A stretch of 64,000 nt of DNA from CAWJMD01 sp963700925. GTDB taxonomy: Bacteria; Actinomycetota; Actinomycetes; Actinomycetales; CAWJMD01. This document shows positions 20,141 through 29,932 of the stretch, one piece after another. Location of the stretch: NCBI GenBank assembly GCA_963700925.1, contig OY969553.1:3286001-3350000 (forward strand), in the 5' to 3' direction. Below the pieces are notes generated by a model. The model had not been told where the DNA came from. It did no database searches and saw only the letters and a list, made by a program, of their open reading frames with translations. How positions within the stretch are numbered: position 1 is the first letter of the stretch; each line of letters starts with the position of its first letter. Position numbers and translations under genes: made by a program.

Positions 20141-21129
20141 CGACTCCTGCGCGCGAGCTGTTGGCCTCGCTCGCGGTCCCGCTGGTGCAGGCACCGATGG
20201 CCGGCGTGAGCGGCGGAGCGCTGGCCGGGGCCGTCAGCGCGGCAGGCGCCCTCGGGTTCATCGGCGTGAACAACAGCGCCTCCGGCTCGTGGGTGGCCGA
20301 GCAGGCCGCGGTCGCGGCGGCAACCGGGCGCCCCTTCGGGATCGGTCTGATGGCGTGGCCGCTCGACGAGCACTCCGACCAGCTGGCGGCAGCCGTGGCG
20401 GCCCGCCCGTCCCTGGTCAGCGTCAGCTTCGGTCCCTACGCCGAGCACGTCGCGGTCCTGCGGGGGCAGGGGATCACGACGGCGACCCAGGTCGGCACTG
20501 TCGCTGATGCGCGCAAGGCTCTGGCTGCCGGTGTCGACGTGCTGGTCGCGCGTGGCGGTGAAGGTGGGGGACATGGCCGCGACGAGGTGGCCACCTTGCC
20601 TCTGCTGCAACAGATCCTGGACGTCGTGCAGGTCGAGGCCCCTGACGTGCCGGTGCTCGCCGCAGGCGGCATCGCCAGCGCCCGGGGTCTTGCGGCAGCG
20701 CTCGCGGCCGGTGCCGACGGTGTCTGGGTGGGCACCGCATTCATGCTGTGCGAGGAGGCATCGACGCCTCCCGGTGCCCGACAGCGGCTGATGGCCGCCA
20801 GCGCCGAGGACACCCGCTACAGCGCGGCATTCGACCGGGCACAGCGGCTGGGGTGGCCGGTGGAGTTCGCCGGACGCCACCTGCGCTCCGCGTTCACCGA
20901 CCTCTGGCCGGGGACCGCGGAAGGTGCGGCCACCGACGACGACGCCTTCGCCGCCGTCGCAGCCGCCAGGGCCGCGGGCGAGGGTGACGCCCTGCCGATC
21001 TACGCCGGGCAGGGGGTCGGCGCGCTGGCGCGTGAACGTCCGGCCGCCGAGGTGGTCGCCGACTTCGCAGCGGCGGGGGCGCTTCTCGGTGAGGCTGCGC
21101 AACGATGGGGGACGAGCAGGGACACCTAG
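20137..21129 (+). CDS. Nitronate monooxygenase (2-nitropropane dioxygenase family)
   Basis: 330 residues, GTG 20137. FMN-dependent TIM barrel: VPLVQAPMAGVSGGALAGAV at the start, GGEGGGHG (phosphate-binding/His region) near residue 145, AAGGIASARGLAAAL and GADGVWVGTAFMLC. Enzymes of this family oxidise alkyl nitronates such as propionate-3-nitronate to carbonyl compounds. It is last in the operon that begins with WS/DGAT, and it ends by overlapping the convergent glycosidase by 4 bases. Confidence 0.9.
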   Translation: MTTPARELLASLAVPLVQAPMAGVSGGALAGAVSAAGALGFIGVNNSASGSWVAEQAAVAAATGRPFGIGLMAWPLDEHSDQLAAAVAARPSLVSVSFGPYAEHVAVLRGQGITTATQVGTVADARKALAAGVDVLVARGGEGGGHGRDEVATLPLLQQILDVVQVEAPDVPVLAAGGIASARGLAAALAAGADGVWVGTAFMLCEEASTPPGARQRLMAASAEDTRYSAAFDRAQRLGWPVEFAGRHLRSAFTDLWPGTAEGAATDDDAFAAVAAARAAGEGDALPIYAGQGVGALARERPAAEVVADFAAAGALLGEAAQRWGTSRDT

Positions 21130-22538
21130 AACCCGTTGCCGCGGATGACCTGTGAGTACCAGTGCGCGCTCGACTTCGGCGTCCGCTTCTGCGTGTCGTA
21201 GTCGACCCGCACCAGCCCGAAGCGCTTCTCGTACCCGAATGCCCACTCGAAGTTGTCCAACAGCGACCAGGCCAGGAACCCCCTCAGGTCCACGCCCTCG
21301 GAGAGCGCGACGGCGCACGCGCGGAGGTGGTCCTCCAGGTACCGGCGCCGGTCGTCGTCGTGCACAGAGCCGTCGGCGGCCACCTGGTCGTCGAAGGCGG
21401 CGCCGTTCTCGGTGATGACCATCGGCGGGATGTCGGGGTAGGTGTGCTTCAGGCTGACGAGCAGGTCGCGTAGCCCGTCGGCGTGGATCTCCCAACCCAT
21501 CGCTGTGCGGGGGAGGCCACGGGGGACCTCCTCGGCGGACTCGGCACCCACCCAGGGCGACCCTGCGGCGGGCGTCCCCGAGTCGCGCACGTTGGTGGTG
21601 TAGTAGTAGTTGACGCCGAGCACGTCGATCGGGGTGGCGATCACGTCGAGGTCTCCAGGCTTCACGACGTCCGCCAGTCCGAAGGGTTCCAGGTCGTCCC
21701 ACACGTCCCGTGGGTAGCCGCCACGCAGCAGCGGGTCGAGGAAGACGCGGTTCATCAGACCGTCCACCCGCCGGGCGATCTCGACGTCCTCCCCACGGGT
21801 GCGATCGGCCGGCGAGACCCTCGTCAGGTTGAGCGTGATCCCCAGCTCGGTCTTCTCCCCGGTCGGGATCACGGAGCCGACTCCCGCCTCCCGAAGCGCC
21901 TGGGTCGCCTTGCCGTGGGCCAACAGCAGATGGTGGACGGCAGCCACGGCCTCACGCTGGTCGGTGTGGCCGGGGGCGTGAGCACCGGCGGCGTACGAGA
22001 GCAGCGACGAGCACCAGGGCTCGTTCAAGGTCGTCCACGTCGGCACGCGGTCACCGAGGGCGTCGTGCACGGTCATCGCGTACTCGGCGAACCGGTCTGC
22101 GGTGTCGCGGTTCGCCCAGCCGCCGGCGTCCTGCAGCGCTTGTGGCAGGTCCCAGTGGTACAGCGTGAGCCACGGCTTGATGCGGTGCTCGAGCAGCTCG
22201 TCCACCAGGCGCGAGTAGAAGTCGAGACCGGCCGGGTTGACCGCGCCTCCGTCCGGCCGGATGCGAGCCCACGACGTCGAGAACCGATAGGACCGCAGCC
22301 CGAGCTCCGACATCAGCTGGACGTCCTCCGGCATGCGTCGGTAGTGGTCGCACGCGGGGTCACCCGTGTCGCCATTGAGCACCGCCCCCGGCCTGCGGCA
22401 GAAGGCGTCCCAGATCGAGTCGGTCCGCCCGTCCGCCGTCGTCGACCCTTCGATCTGGAATGCCGCCGTCGCGGCGCCCCACAGGAAGCCGGTGGGGAAG
22501 TGGACCGTGCCGAGACCGTGGCTGGGGCTGCTCGTCAT
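21126..22538 (-). CDS. Glycoside hydrolase family 1 (beta-glucosidase-like)
   Basis: 470 residues from ATG 22538; an upstream in-frame GTG at 22571 is possible but adds non-family sequence. The GH1 signatures are intact: FLWGAATAAFQIEG (18-31), acid/base Glu173 in TLNEPW, and nucleophile Glu377 in ITENG. SLLDNFEWAFGYEKRFGLV near the C-terminus is the aglycone/glycone site region. It is expected to cleave beta-glucosides or related beta-glycosides. There is no signal peptide, so it acts in the cytosol on imported sugars; no sugar transporter is adjacent. Confidence 0.94.
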   Translation of the reverse strand: MTSSPSHGLGTVHFPTGFLWGAATAAFQIEGSTTADGRTDSIWDAFCRRPGAVLNGDTGDPACDHYRRMPEDVQLMSELGLRSYRFSTSWARIRPDGGAVNPAGLDFYSRLVDELLEHRIKPWLTLYHWDLPQALQDAGGWANRDTADRFAEYAMTVHDALGDRVPTWTTLNEPWCSSLLSYAAGAHAPGHTDQREAVAAVHHLLLAHGKATQALREAGVGSVIPTGEKTELGITLNLTRVSPADRTRGEDVEIARRVDGLMNRVFLDPLLRGGYPRDVWDDLEPFGLADVVKPGDLDVIATPIDVLGVNYYYTTNVRDSGTPAAGSPWVGAESAEEVPRGLPRTAMGWEIHADGLRDLLVSLKHTYPDIPPMVITENGAAFDDQVAADGSVHDDDRRRYLEDHLRACAVALSEGVDLRGFLAWSLLDNFEWAFGYEKRFGLVRVDYDTQKRTPKSSAHWYSQVIRGNGF

Positions 22539-22643
22539 GGGGGCATTCTGCTGCCTACCCAGCCGTGACACGATGGGACGCCCGACTACTGGTCACCCCA
22601 CCCGTGCCCTAATCGACCCCGCCCCCCACCCGAGGAGACCTGA

Positions 22644-24272
<1,629 letters not shown>

Positions 24273-24290
24273 GGCTCCAGCGCGGCGACA

Positions 24291-24335
24291 CCTACGGGGC
24301 CGAGGTCCCTACTGGGCCGAGATCCCTACTCGGCC
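24291..24335. repeat. 17-bp tandem repeat, 2.6 copies
   Basis: CCTACGGGGCCGAGGTC, CCTACTGGGCCGAGATC and the partial CCTACTCGGCC follow head to tail between pruA and the convergent DUF2505-like gene, overlapping that gene's last codons. It probably arose by slippage; no function is suggested. Confidence 0.6.
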
Positions 24336-24820
24336 AGCCACTTCTGGCCGGTCTGGTGCTCCTTGCGGATCGCGGCCATGATCGCGGGGTGGGCGGCCTT
24401 CTCGAGCTTGCCGCCGATGATGGGCAGCGACGCCTTCAGGTCGGCGTCGACCGTCTGAACCGTTCCGGAGCCGTCGGGCCGCAGGCTCATCCTGCCGGTC
24501 ACCTTCAGTGGCGCGCCGGCGATCTCGACGGTGACCGTCCCCTCACGTGAGCCGTCGGTCTCGGCGGCATCCCATGCGTCGACCTGCCTGATCTTGACCG
24601 TCTCCCCGACCATCTTGCGCGCGAAGTCGGGAAAGTCGTCGGTGGGCATCGTGCGCGACGAGGTGGCCGTGAAGGGCCCGCTGGCATCGCCGGAGATCTC
24701 GGCCGAGCGCTCGAGGGCACCCATCCGGTCGCACTTGAGCTCGACGAAGCCCTGGTCGGCGAGCATCGCTGCGACTGCGTCCGGACCCGCCTCGTACGTG
24801 ATCTCGCTGTCGACGCGCAC
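24326..24820 (-). CDS. DUF2505-like protein (SRPBCC/START-type fold predicted)
   Basis: 164 residues; GTG 24820 is preceded by a strong GAGGAGGAACA. The sequence begins MRVDSEITYEAGPDAVAAML and ends GGKLEKAAHPAIMAAIRKEH, the pattern of the actinobacterial DUF2505 family. Its strand-rich middle and C-terminal helix suggest a helix-grip (lipid- or hydrophobic-ligand-binding) fold. No function is known. It is monocistronic, convergent with pruA. Confidence 0.83.
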   Translation of the reverse strand: MRVDSEITYEAGPDAVAAMLADQGFVELKCDRMGALERSAEISGDASGPFTATSSRTMPTDDFPDFARKMVGETVKIRQVDAWDAAETDGSREGTVTVEIAGAPLKVTGRMSLRPDGSGTVQTVDADLKASLPIIGGKLEKAAHPAIMAAIRKEHQTGQKWLAE

Positions 24821-25133
24821 TGTTCCTCCTCAGGGTTCGGGTGCTCGGGTCTGCAGCCTAGGACGTGACCTGGTCGGCCTCGTCTGGTGGCGTCTACGTG
24901 GGCGAGTGGGGTGGCTTTGAGGGAGCACAGCTGGGGGACTCCAGCCACGTTCCGGCGCGCCGAGGCTGAAGTCGGGGCAGTTGTCCCCCTGGTGTGCACA
25001 ACCCCAACACCGACGCCCCCGCAGCCTGACACTCCGCGTGTCACCACCGAGACCTCACAAGGTGTCGTATCAACGCGAGCCATGGTGCGATTCGGGGGAT
25101 CTCGCGACCACTCGGGCCAGCGAGATCAGCGGC
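24821..25133. other. 313-base intergenic region without a recognisable gene
   Basis: It lies between the 5' end of the DUF2505-like gene and the 3' end of a GNAT gene, both on the minus strand. It should contain the DUF2505 promoter. The open frames crossing it show no family resemblance or plausible start. Nothing else stands out. Confidence 0.5.
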
Positions 25134-25640
25134 TCACAGGCCCAGCAGCATCGTGTCGGAGTCGCCGCTCCGCCCCACCACGACGAACCCGTGCCGCTCG
25201 TAGAGGGCGCGGGCCGCGACGTTGCCGTCCTCGACGCTCAGGCTGAGGGCCCGCCACCCGAGCGAGCGCGCCTGTCCCACGCACCCTTCCAGCAGCACCC
25301 GCCCGACGCCGCGTCCGCGCTGTCCCGGAGCCACAGCCATCCCGAGCTCGGGCACGTCGTCGGCGACGTAGCCGTATCCAGGGGCCGTGCCAGGGAGCGT
25401 GCGTGCCCAGATCGCCCCCAGCACCCGCTCGGCATCCCCAGCGTCATCGAGGGCCACGAGACCGAAGTCGCCGGGTCGCATCCAGCCGCCGAGATAGCGG
25501 ACGGTGTGCGGGTCGGCCAGCATCTCCTCACGCGTCAGGCGGGCCTCGCCGGTCCAGTTGAACGCCTCGAGCAGGAGGTCGAGCAGCAGGTCGGCGTCGC
25601 CAGTGGTGGCATCGCGAAGGCGCACGCCACCACCCGTCAC
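25134..25640 (-). CDS. GNAT-family N-acetyltransferase
   Basis: 168 residues from GTG 25640, which overlaps the upstream stop as GTGA; the open frame before it runs antisense and is not used. Acetyl-CoA binding is shown by VAPGQRGRGVGRVLLEGCV and the C-terminal helix NVAARALYERHGFVVVG. The substrate is unknown. It is the last gene of a three-gene overlapping cluster with two small helical proteins. Confidence 0.88.
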   Translation of the reverse strand: MTGGGVRLRDATTGDADLLLDLLLEAFNWTGEARLTREEMLADPHTVRYLGGWMRPGDFGLVALDDAGDAERVLGAIWARTLPGTAPGYGYVADDVPELGMAVAPGQRGRGVGRVLLEGCVGQARSLGWRALSLSVEDGNVAARALYERHGFVVVGRSGDSDTMLLGL

Positions 25641-26149
25641 AGCAACGACTCTTCGACCGCCCGGCCCGTTCCACGCAGCGCGGCCATCGGTGCGGCGACC
25701 TGGCTGTCGAGGGTGCGGACCGCCTCGTCGCGCTCCGCACACGCACGGTCCACCAGACGCTGCCCCTCGGGCACGTGGTGCGAGTAGGCGGTCGCCTCGT
25801 CCACGGGATACACGCCCAGTGGCGGTGTGACGGCGTGCGACTCGTCGACCCGCAAGCCGTGCCGGTCGCAGAACCGCTCGGCCTCGGCCGCGAACGAGCG
25901 GGCGAGCTGCAGGTCGACCGCGTAGTCCTGCAGCGCTCGTCCGGCATCGGACAGGGCGTTCGCACAGGTGTCGAGCAGCCGCAGCTGTGCCTCGAGAGAC
26001 GCTGCCAATGCGTGCGTCTCGGGTCCGCCGACCCGGCCGGAGCGGCTCGACAGGCGTCTGTGCTGCGTGCGCACTCGCTCTGCCTGCCGCGCCAGGTCGG
26101 CGCCCAGTGACGAGACCGACGCCGGGTCGCCGGTGACCAAGGCGGTCAC
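25637..26149 (-). CDS. Small helical protein, unknown function (gene 2 of 3)
   Basis: 170 residues, GTG 26149. I do not recognise a family with confidence. The first 95 residues are almost entirely amphipathic helix (SLGADLARQAERVRTQHRRL and LDTCANALSDAGRALQDYAV), like the antiparallel hairpins of WXG100/ESX-type and related secreted proteins, though no W-x-G motif exists. The central segment HAVTPPLGVYPVDEATAYSH is non-helical. No signal peptide is present. It is coupled by 4-base overlaps to both neighbours. Confidence 0.65.
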   Translation of the reverse strand: MTALVTGDPASVSSLGADLARQAERVRTQHRRLSSRSGRVGGPETHALAASLEAQLRLLDTCANALSDAGRALQDYAVDLQLARSFAAEAERFCDRHGLRVDESHAVTPPLGVYPVDEATAYSHHVPEGQRLVDRACAERDEAVRTLDSQVAAPMAALRGTGRAVEESLL

Positions 26150-26433
26150 CCGTCCGCCCGCCCGAAGCTGCCCAGCGTCGAGGACGCGTCAGCCCGCGCC
26201 GACTGGTGCTGCGCTGCGCTCGTGCCGGCAGCAGCGGCGGTGGCGTCCAGACCCCCCGCGAGCGACCTCAGCGCCGCGAGAGCGGCCCTCTGCAGGTCCG
26301 AGACTCGACGGTCCGCCGGCGGGTCGCCGGCATCGGGCGCGTGCCGCTGCACCGCCCTGCCCGCGTCGAACAGCGCCTGGCTCGCCACGAGCAGCTCGCG
26401 GGCCAGTGCATCCAGGCCGGGCTGGTCCGTCAC
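26146..26433 (-). CDS. Small helical protein, unknown function (gene 1 of 3)
   Basis: 95 residues, GTG 26433. It is predicted to be two helices: LDALARELLVASQALFDAGR and VSDLQRAALAALRSLAGGLD, separated by a Pro/Asp/Gly turn. Length and helix-turn-helix shape resemble WXG100-like proteins, but the W-x-G turn is missing. It overlaps the following gene (GTGA), and the two may form a complex (inference). It diverges from tryptophan dioxygenase with about 80 bases between start codons. Confidence 0.62.
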   Translation of the reverse strand: MTDQPGLDALARELLVASQALFDAGRAVQRHAPDAGDPPADRRVSDLQRAALAALRSLAGGLDATAAAAGTSAAQHQSARADASSTLGSFGRADG

Positions 26434-26514
26434 ACGGCGAGCCTAACGAGAACGGCACCGCCGTCCCCGCCGTCGCCCGGCTGGCTGTGGACGGGCAGGG
26501 CCTACCCTCTGCTC

Positions 26515-27324
26515 GTGAGCGACGACCCCACCGACCCCCCGTCCGACCGTCATTTCGGTGAGCAGGGCGGCCGGCTGACCTACGGGTCGTACCTGCGGCT
26601 CGAGCAGCTGCTGTCCGCCCAGGTACTCGAGTCGGACCCGCCGGCGCACGACGAGCTGCTCTTCATCACCATCCACCAGGTCTACGAGCTGTGGTTCTCG
26701 CAGCTGCTGCACGACCTCGGAGAGGTGCGCGCGGCGATGCTCGACGGACGCCTGTGGTGGGCCCGCCACCTGCTCGGCCGCGTCCACACGATCGAGCGGG
26801 TGCTGGTCGCGCAGATCGAGGTGCTCGAGACCATGACGCCGCAGGACTTCCTGGAGTTCCGCGAGCGCCTGGCCCCGGCATCGGGCTTCCAGTCCGTGCA
26901 GTACCGCGAGCTCGAGTTCCTCTCCGGCCACAAGGATCCCGGGTTCCTCCAGCGGTTCCGCGGGCACACCGAGGCGGAGCGTGCACGGCTGGAGCGGCGG
27001 CTGGCCGAGCCGAGTCTCTGGGACGCGTTCCTGCACGTGCTCGCCGCCCACGGCCTTCCGGTCGCCGACGAGGACGAGGTGCGTGCGTCGCTGCTCGCCG
27101 TGGCCCGCGACCGTGACACGTACGGCGACTGCTGGGAGCTCTCCGAGAGCCTCCTCGACCACGACGCCAGGGCTGCCGAGTGGCGGGCGCGGCACGTGCA
27201 GATGGTCGAGCGGCAGATCGGCACCAAGTCGGGCACGGGTGGCTCCAGCGGCGCCCCCTACCTGCGGTCGCGCCTGCCGCTGCGCTACTACCCGTTGCTC
27301 TGGGAGATGCGCGGGGCCCTCTGA
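26515..27324 (+). CDS. kynA: Tryptophan 2,3-dioxygenase
   Basis: 269 residues from GTG 26515; the frame is open upstream but without family sequence. This heme enzyme opens the tryptophan indole ring to N-formylkynurenine, the first step of the kynurenine pathway. The distal-pocket His54 in ITIHQVYELWF, the proximal heme ligand His227 in ARHVQMVERQIGTKSGTGG, and YLRSRL near the C-terminus are all present. Kynureninase and formamidase genes are not in the window. Confidence 0.94.
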   Translation: MSDDPTDPPSDRHFGEQGGRLTYGSYLRLEQLLSAQVLESDPPAHDELLFITIHQVYELWFSQLLHDLGEVRAAMLDGRLWWARHLLGRVHTIERVLVAQIEVLETMTPQDFLEFRERLAPASGFQSVQYRELEFLSGHKDPGFLQRFRGHTEAERARLERRLAEPSLWDAFLHVLAAHGLPVADEDEVRASLLAVARDRDTYGDCWELSESLLDHDARAAEWRARHVQMVERQIGTKSGTGGSSGAPYLRSRLPLRYYPLLWEMRGAL

Positions 27325-27355
27325 GGAACGACTCGCGCCGCGTTACCCTCCCCCC

Positions 27356-27937
27356 ATGCCGCTGTCGCTGAGCAAGGGTCAGAACGTCAACCTCACGAAG
27401 CAGGCCGGTCCGGCCGGGCTGTCGCGCCTCACGGTCGGGCTGGGGTGGGACGCGAGAACCACCGACGGCACCGCCTTCGACCTCGACTCGTCCGCGATCG
27501 TGGTCGGTGCGAACGGCAGGGTCGTCAGCGACCGTCACTTCGTCTACTTCAACAACCTCGAGTCGGGGGACGGGGCGGTGCGCCACCAGGGCGACAACCT
27601 CTCGGGCGAGGGTGACGGGGACGACGAGAAGATCTCGGTCGATCTCACCTCGATGCCCGCCGATGCCGAGAAGGTCGTCGTTGCCGTCTCGATCTACGAC
27701 GCCGACACCCGCAAGCAGTCGTTCGGCCAGGTGCGCAACGCCTTCGCCCGTGTGGTGAACGACGCCAACGGCGAGGAGCTGGCCCGCTACGACCTGTCGG
27801 AGGACGCGTCCACGGAGACCGCGATGGTCTTCGCCGAGGTCTACCGCAACGGCGAGGAGTGGAAGTTCCGCGCTGTCGGGCAGGGGTACTCGAGCGGGCT
27901 CGTCGGCATCGCCCGCGACTACAGCGTCAACGTCTGA
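27356..27937 (+). CDS. TerD-family Ca2+-binding stress protein (copy 1)
   Basis: 193 residues; ATG 27356. The family pattern is complete: LSLSKGQNVNLTK at the N-terminus, FDLDSSAIVV, HFVYFNNLESGDGAV, the acidic loop GEGDGDDEKISVDL, SIYDADTR and EEWKFRAVGQGY. TerD proteins bind Ca2+ through the acidic loops and are thought to work in membrane-associated stress complexes. This copy sits alone, about 18 kb from the main Ter island. It is closely similar to the copy at 45904. Confidence 0.95.
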   Translation: MPLSLSKGQNVNLTKQAGPAGLSRLTVGLGWDARTTDGTAFDLDSSAIVVGANGRVVSDRHFVYFNNLESGDGAVRHQGDNLSGEGDGDDEKISVDLTSMPADAEKVVVAVSIYDADTRKQSFGQVRNAFARVVNDANGEELARYDLSEDASTETAMVFAEVYRNGEEWKFRAVGQGYSSGLVGIARDYSVNV

Positions 27938-27954
27938 CCCTTCTCGAACGAAGA

Positions 27955-27982
27955 GCCCGGGACTTCTGATGGAGTCCCGGGC
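27955..27982. terminator. Bidirectional hairpin terminator
   Basis: GCCCGGGACT (27955-27964) pairs perfectly with AGTCCCGGGC (27973-27982) around an 8-base loop. It lies 17 bases after TerD copy 1 and 31 bases beyond the end of the convergent FG-GAP pseudogene. Confidence 0.8.
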
Positions 27983-28013
27983 CGCTTCGTGCGGAGGGCG
28001 AGTCAGGGCGCCG

Positions 28014-28740
28014 TCAGGGCGCGATCAGCCGGAGATCGTGGTCGGGACCGGACACCTGGGTCGGCGAACCGAACCGCGGCGTCCCGTCGGCCCGCGGGGT
28101 GGGCGCCCTGTACGCGAGCCACTGGCCGGTTGCGTCCTGAGCGACGAGTTCGAGGATGCCGTAGTCGTCGGTGGCGCCGTTCACCACCGCGTCGGTGTAG
28201 GCGACGTGCCGCATCTGCGACCACCCGCGCCCGATCAGCTGCCCCGCTGCGAACTTGCCGCCACCGCGCGATTGGTAGCTGACCATCCGCCCGTCGCTGA
28301 ACGTCGCCAGCAGGTGGCAGTCGACAGTGGGCGGAGCCGTGCAGCCGGGCCCCTGACTCGTGAGCTGGGACGGTTCGATCATCAGTCGGTGGGCCTGCGA
28401 CCAGCCGTGCCCCACGACCCGACCGGCCCGGAAGGCGGCCCCGCCTTGGCCTTCCCAGAGCCAGAGCTCCGAGCCGCGGAGACCGACGATGTCATCCCGT
28501 CCGTCTGCGGTGATGTCTCCAACGGTCCACTCTCGCAGCGAGTTCCAGCCCGACCCGATCGCCAGGGTGTTGATGTGGTCGTACCCGTCCACCGTGCGGG
28601 CGTAGTGAGCGGTGCGCATCACTCCGGTGGTGTCGGTCCACAGCACGTCGGTTCGACCTCCGTTGAGCTGTCCCAGCCCATGCCGGTCGCCGTACCGAAG
28701 CCACGACCCAGGTGCACGCCGGCTGTGCTGCCGGGCTCGG
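28014..28740 (-). pseudogene. Degenerate fourth copy of the FG-GAP-like secreted protein
   Basis: Homologous to the C-terminal two-thirds of the three paralogs upstream. The 5' part (signal peptide, first Ca2+-type loop, first conserved Cys) is missing: similarity begins directly after the stop codon of the preceding paralog. The first stretch reads HLGRGFGTATGMG in one frame and continues LGQLNGGRTDVLWTDTTGV only after a -1 shift in the GGGC at 28676-28679. The intact paralogs read through here (for example ATAIGLGN then EVFWTD). From there the frame is open to the conserved ending DLRLIAP. With no start codon or ribosome site of its own, it is best called a pseudogene formed in a tandem array. 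Confidence 0.84.
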
Positions 28741-29721
28741 TCAGGGAGCCACGATCCGGGCGGTGTACCACGGGCCGCTGATGTCGCGGGCTGGACCGAA
28801 CCGAGGCGTGCCGTCGTCGAGGGGGGCGAGTCCCTCGTAGGACCACCAGGCACCGGCCGCATCCTGGGCGACGAGGTCGAGCCGGCCCTGAGGCCCGCGG
28901 TGGATGTCCACGTCGCTGAGGGCGACGTGCTGGAAGCTGGCCCAACCGTGCCCAACCGGCTGTGCCGGAGCGAATTTCCCGTCGCCACGGACCTGGTAGG
29001 AGGCCATCCGCCCGTCGCGAAAGGTTGCCAGCAGGTGACCGTCGATGACGGGGCTCGTGGTGCAGCCGGCTTCCTGCGGCGTCAGCTGCAGGGGCTCGAC
29101 CATCAGCCGGTCAGCCTGCGACCAGCCGCCTCCGACGAGCCGGCCTGGCCGGAAGCGGCCGGATCCCCAGCCCTCCCAGAGCCACAGCTCGGAGCCACGC
29201 AGGCCGACGATGTCGGCGTACCCGTCAGCCGTCACGTCGCCAACCGTCCACTCGCGCACCGGGCTCCAGCCGCGGCCGACGACGATCGTGCGGCGGTGCT
29301 CGTACGACGAGATCTGGGCCCCGTACACACGCGGCCAGTAGCTCTCGATCCGCATCACCCCCGAAGTGTCGGTCCAGACCACCTCTGAGAGGGAGCCGTC
29401 GATGACGTCCCCCAGGCCGATCCGGGTGGCGACGGCGAACCCACGGCCGAGCTCGTTGCCACCGCCGCTGATACCGCCGGTGAAGTTGCCAGACAGCTGT
29501 CGCAGCCGCTCACGGGTGATGGCGACGTAGATGAGGTCGCCGACGTTGTCCCCGTTGACGTCGGCGTGCGGGCGCCAGATCTGCATGCAGCGGTCGTACG
29601 CCTCTCCCTCCGCGCCGGCCGGCGCGGCAGCCACGGTCCCCGTCGCTGCGAGCAGCCCCGTCAGGAAGCCCACCCACGTCCGCCTGGCCATTCGCCGTGC
29701 CATGTCACTCGATGTCCGCAT
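28741..29721 (-). CDS. Secreted FG-GAP/VCBS-like repeat protein, paralog 1
   Basis: 326 residues; ATG 29721 is 5 bases after GAGGAG. Sec signal peptide: ARRTWVGFLTGLLAATGTVA with AxA-type sites around PAGAEG. The mature protein contains several FG-GAP-like blades with Ca2+-loop patterns: HADVNGDNVGDLIYV and GDVTADGYADIVGLRGSELW. A Cys close to the mature N-terminus (DRCMQIW) and one in the middle (EAGCTTS) are conserved in the other intact copies, suggesting a disulfide. The ending ARIVAP is shared. There is no cell-wall sorting signal, so it is probably released. Function unknown; adhesion or carbohydrate binding is possible for this fold. Confidence 0.85.
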   Translation of the reverse strand: MRTSSDMARRMARRTWVGFLTGLLAATGTVAAAPAGAEGEAYDRCMQIWRPHADVNGDNVGDLIYVAITRERLRQLSGNFTGGISGGGNELGRGFAVATRIGLGDVIDGSLSEVVWTDTSGVMRIESYWPRVYGAQISSYEHRRTIVVGRGWSPVREWTVGDVTADGYADIVGLRGSELWLWEGWGSGRFRPGRLVGGGWSQADRLMVEPLQLTPQEAGCTTSPVIDGHLLATFRDGRMASYQVRGDGKFAPAQPVGHGWASFQHVALSDVDIHRGPQGRLDLVAQDAAGAWWSYEGLAPLDDGTPRFGPARDISGPWYTARIVAP

Positions 29722-29795
29722 CACAACTCCTCAGTCCTGTCACAGTGCCCGGTGTACCCCTGCCAACAGGACGCCTGTCAGAGGGGGGTGGTTGT

Positions 29796-29824
29796 CCTCG
29801 AGGTGTGACGAGAAGATCTCGAGG
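29796..29824. promoter_or_regulatory. Inverted repeat upstream of paralog 1
   Basis: CCTCGAG (29796-29802) and CTCGAGG (29818-29824) are exact reverse complements separated by 15 bases, 75-103 bases upstream of the start codon. It may be an operator or a leader hairpin. It is not shared with paralogs 2 and 3. Confidence 0.35.
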
Positions 29825-29896
29825 CGAGAACGCCCTTGGCGACCGTCGCAAGGCCAAACTGCCTCAGCCCCAACGGATGACCGCAACCGCGCCACC

Positions 29897-29922
29897 GGGG
29901 CCTGGCCCGTGCGCCAGGCCCC
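29897..29922 (-). terminator. Strong hairpin terminator after FG-GAP paralog 2
   Basis: GGGGCCTGGC (29897-29906) pairs perfectly with GCCAGGCCCC (29913-29922) over a 6-base loop, 10 bases beyond the stop codon of the minus-strand gene ending at 29933. No T-tract follows. Confidence 0.78.
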
Positions 29923-29932
29923 GATGAGGCGA

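Noticed and set aside
26515..27324. Tryptophan catabolic operon
   Set aside because: Only the dioxygenase is present; neighbours are unrelated, so no operon is claimed.
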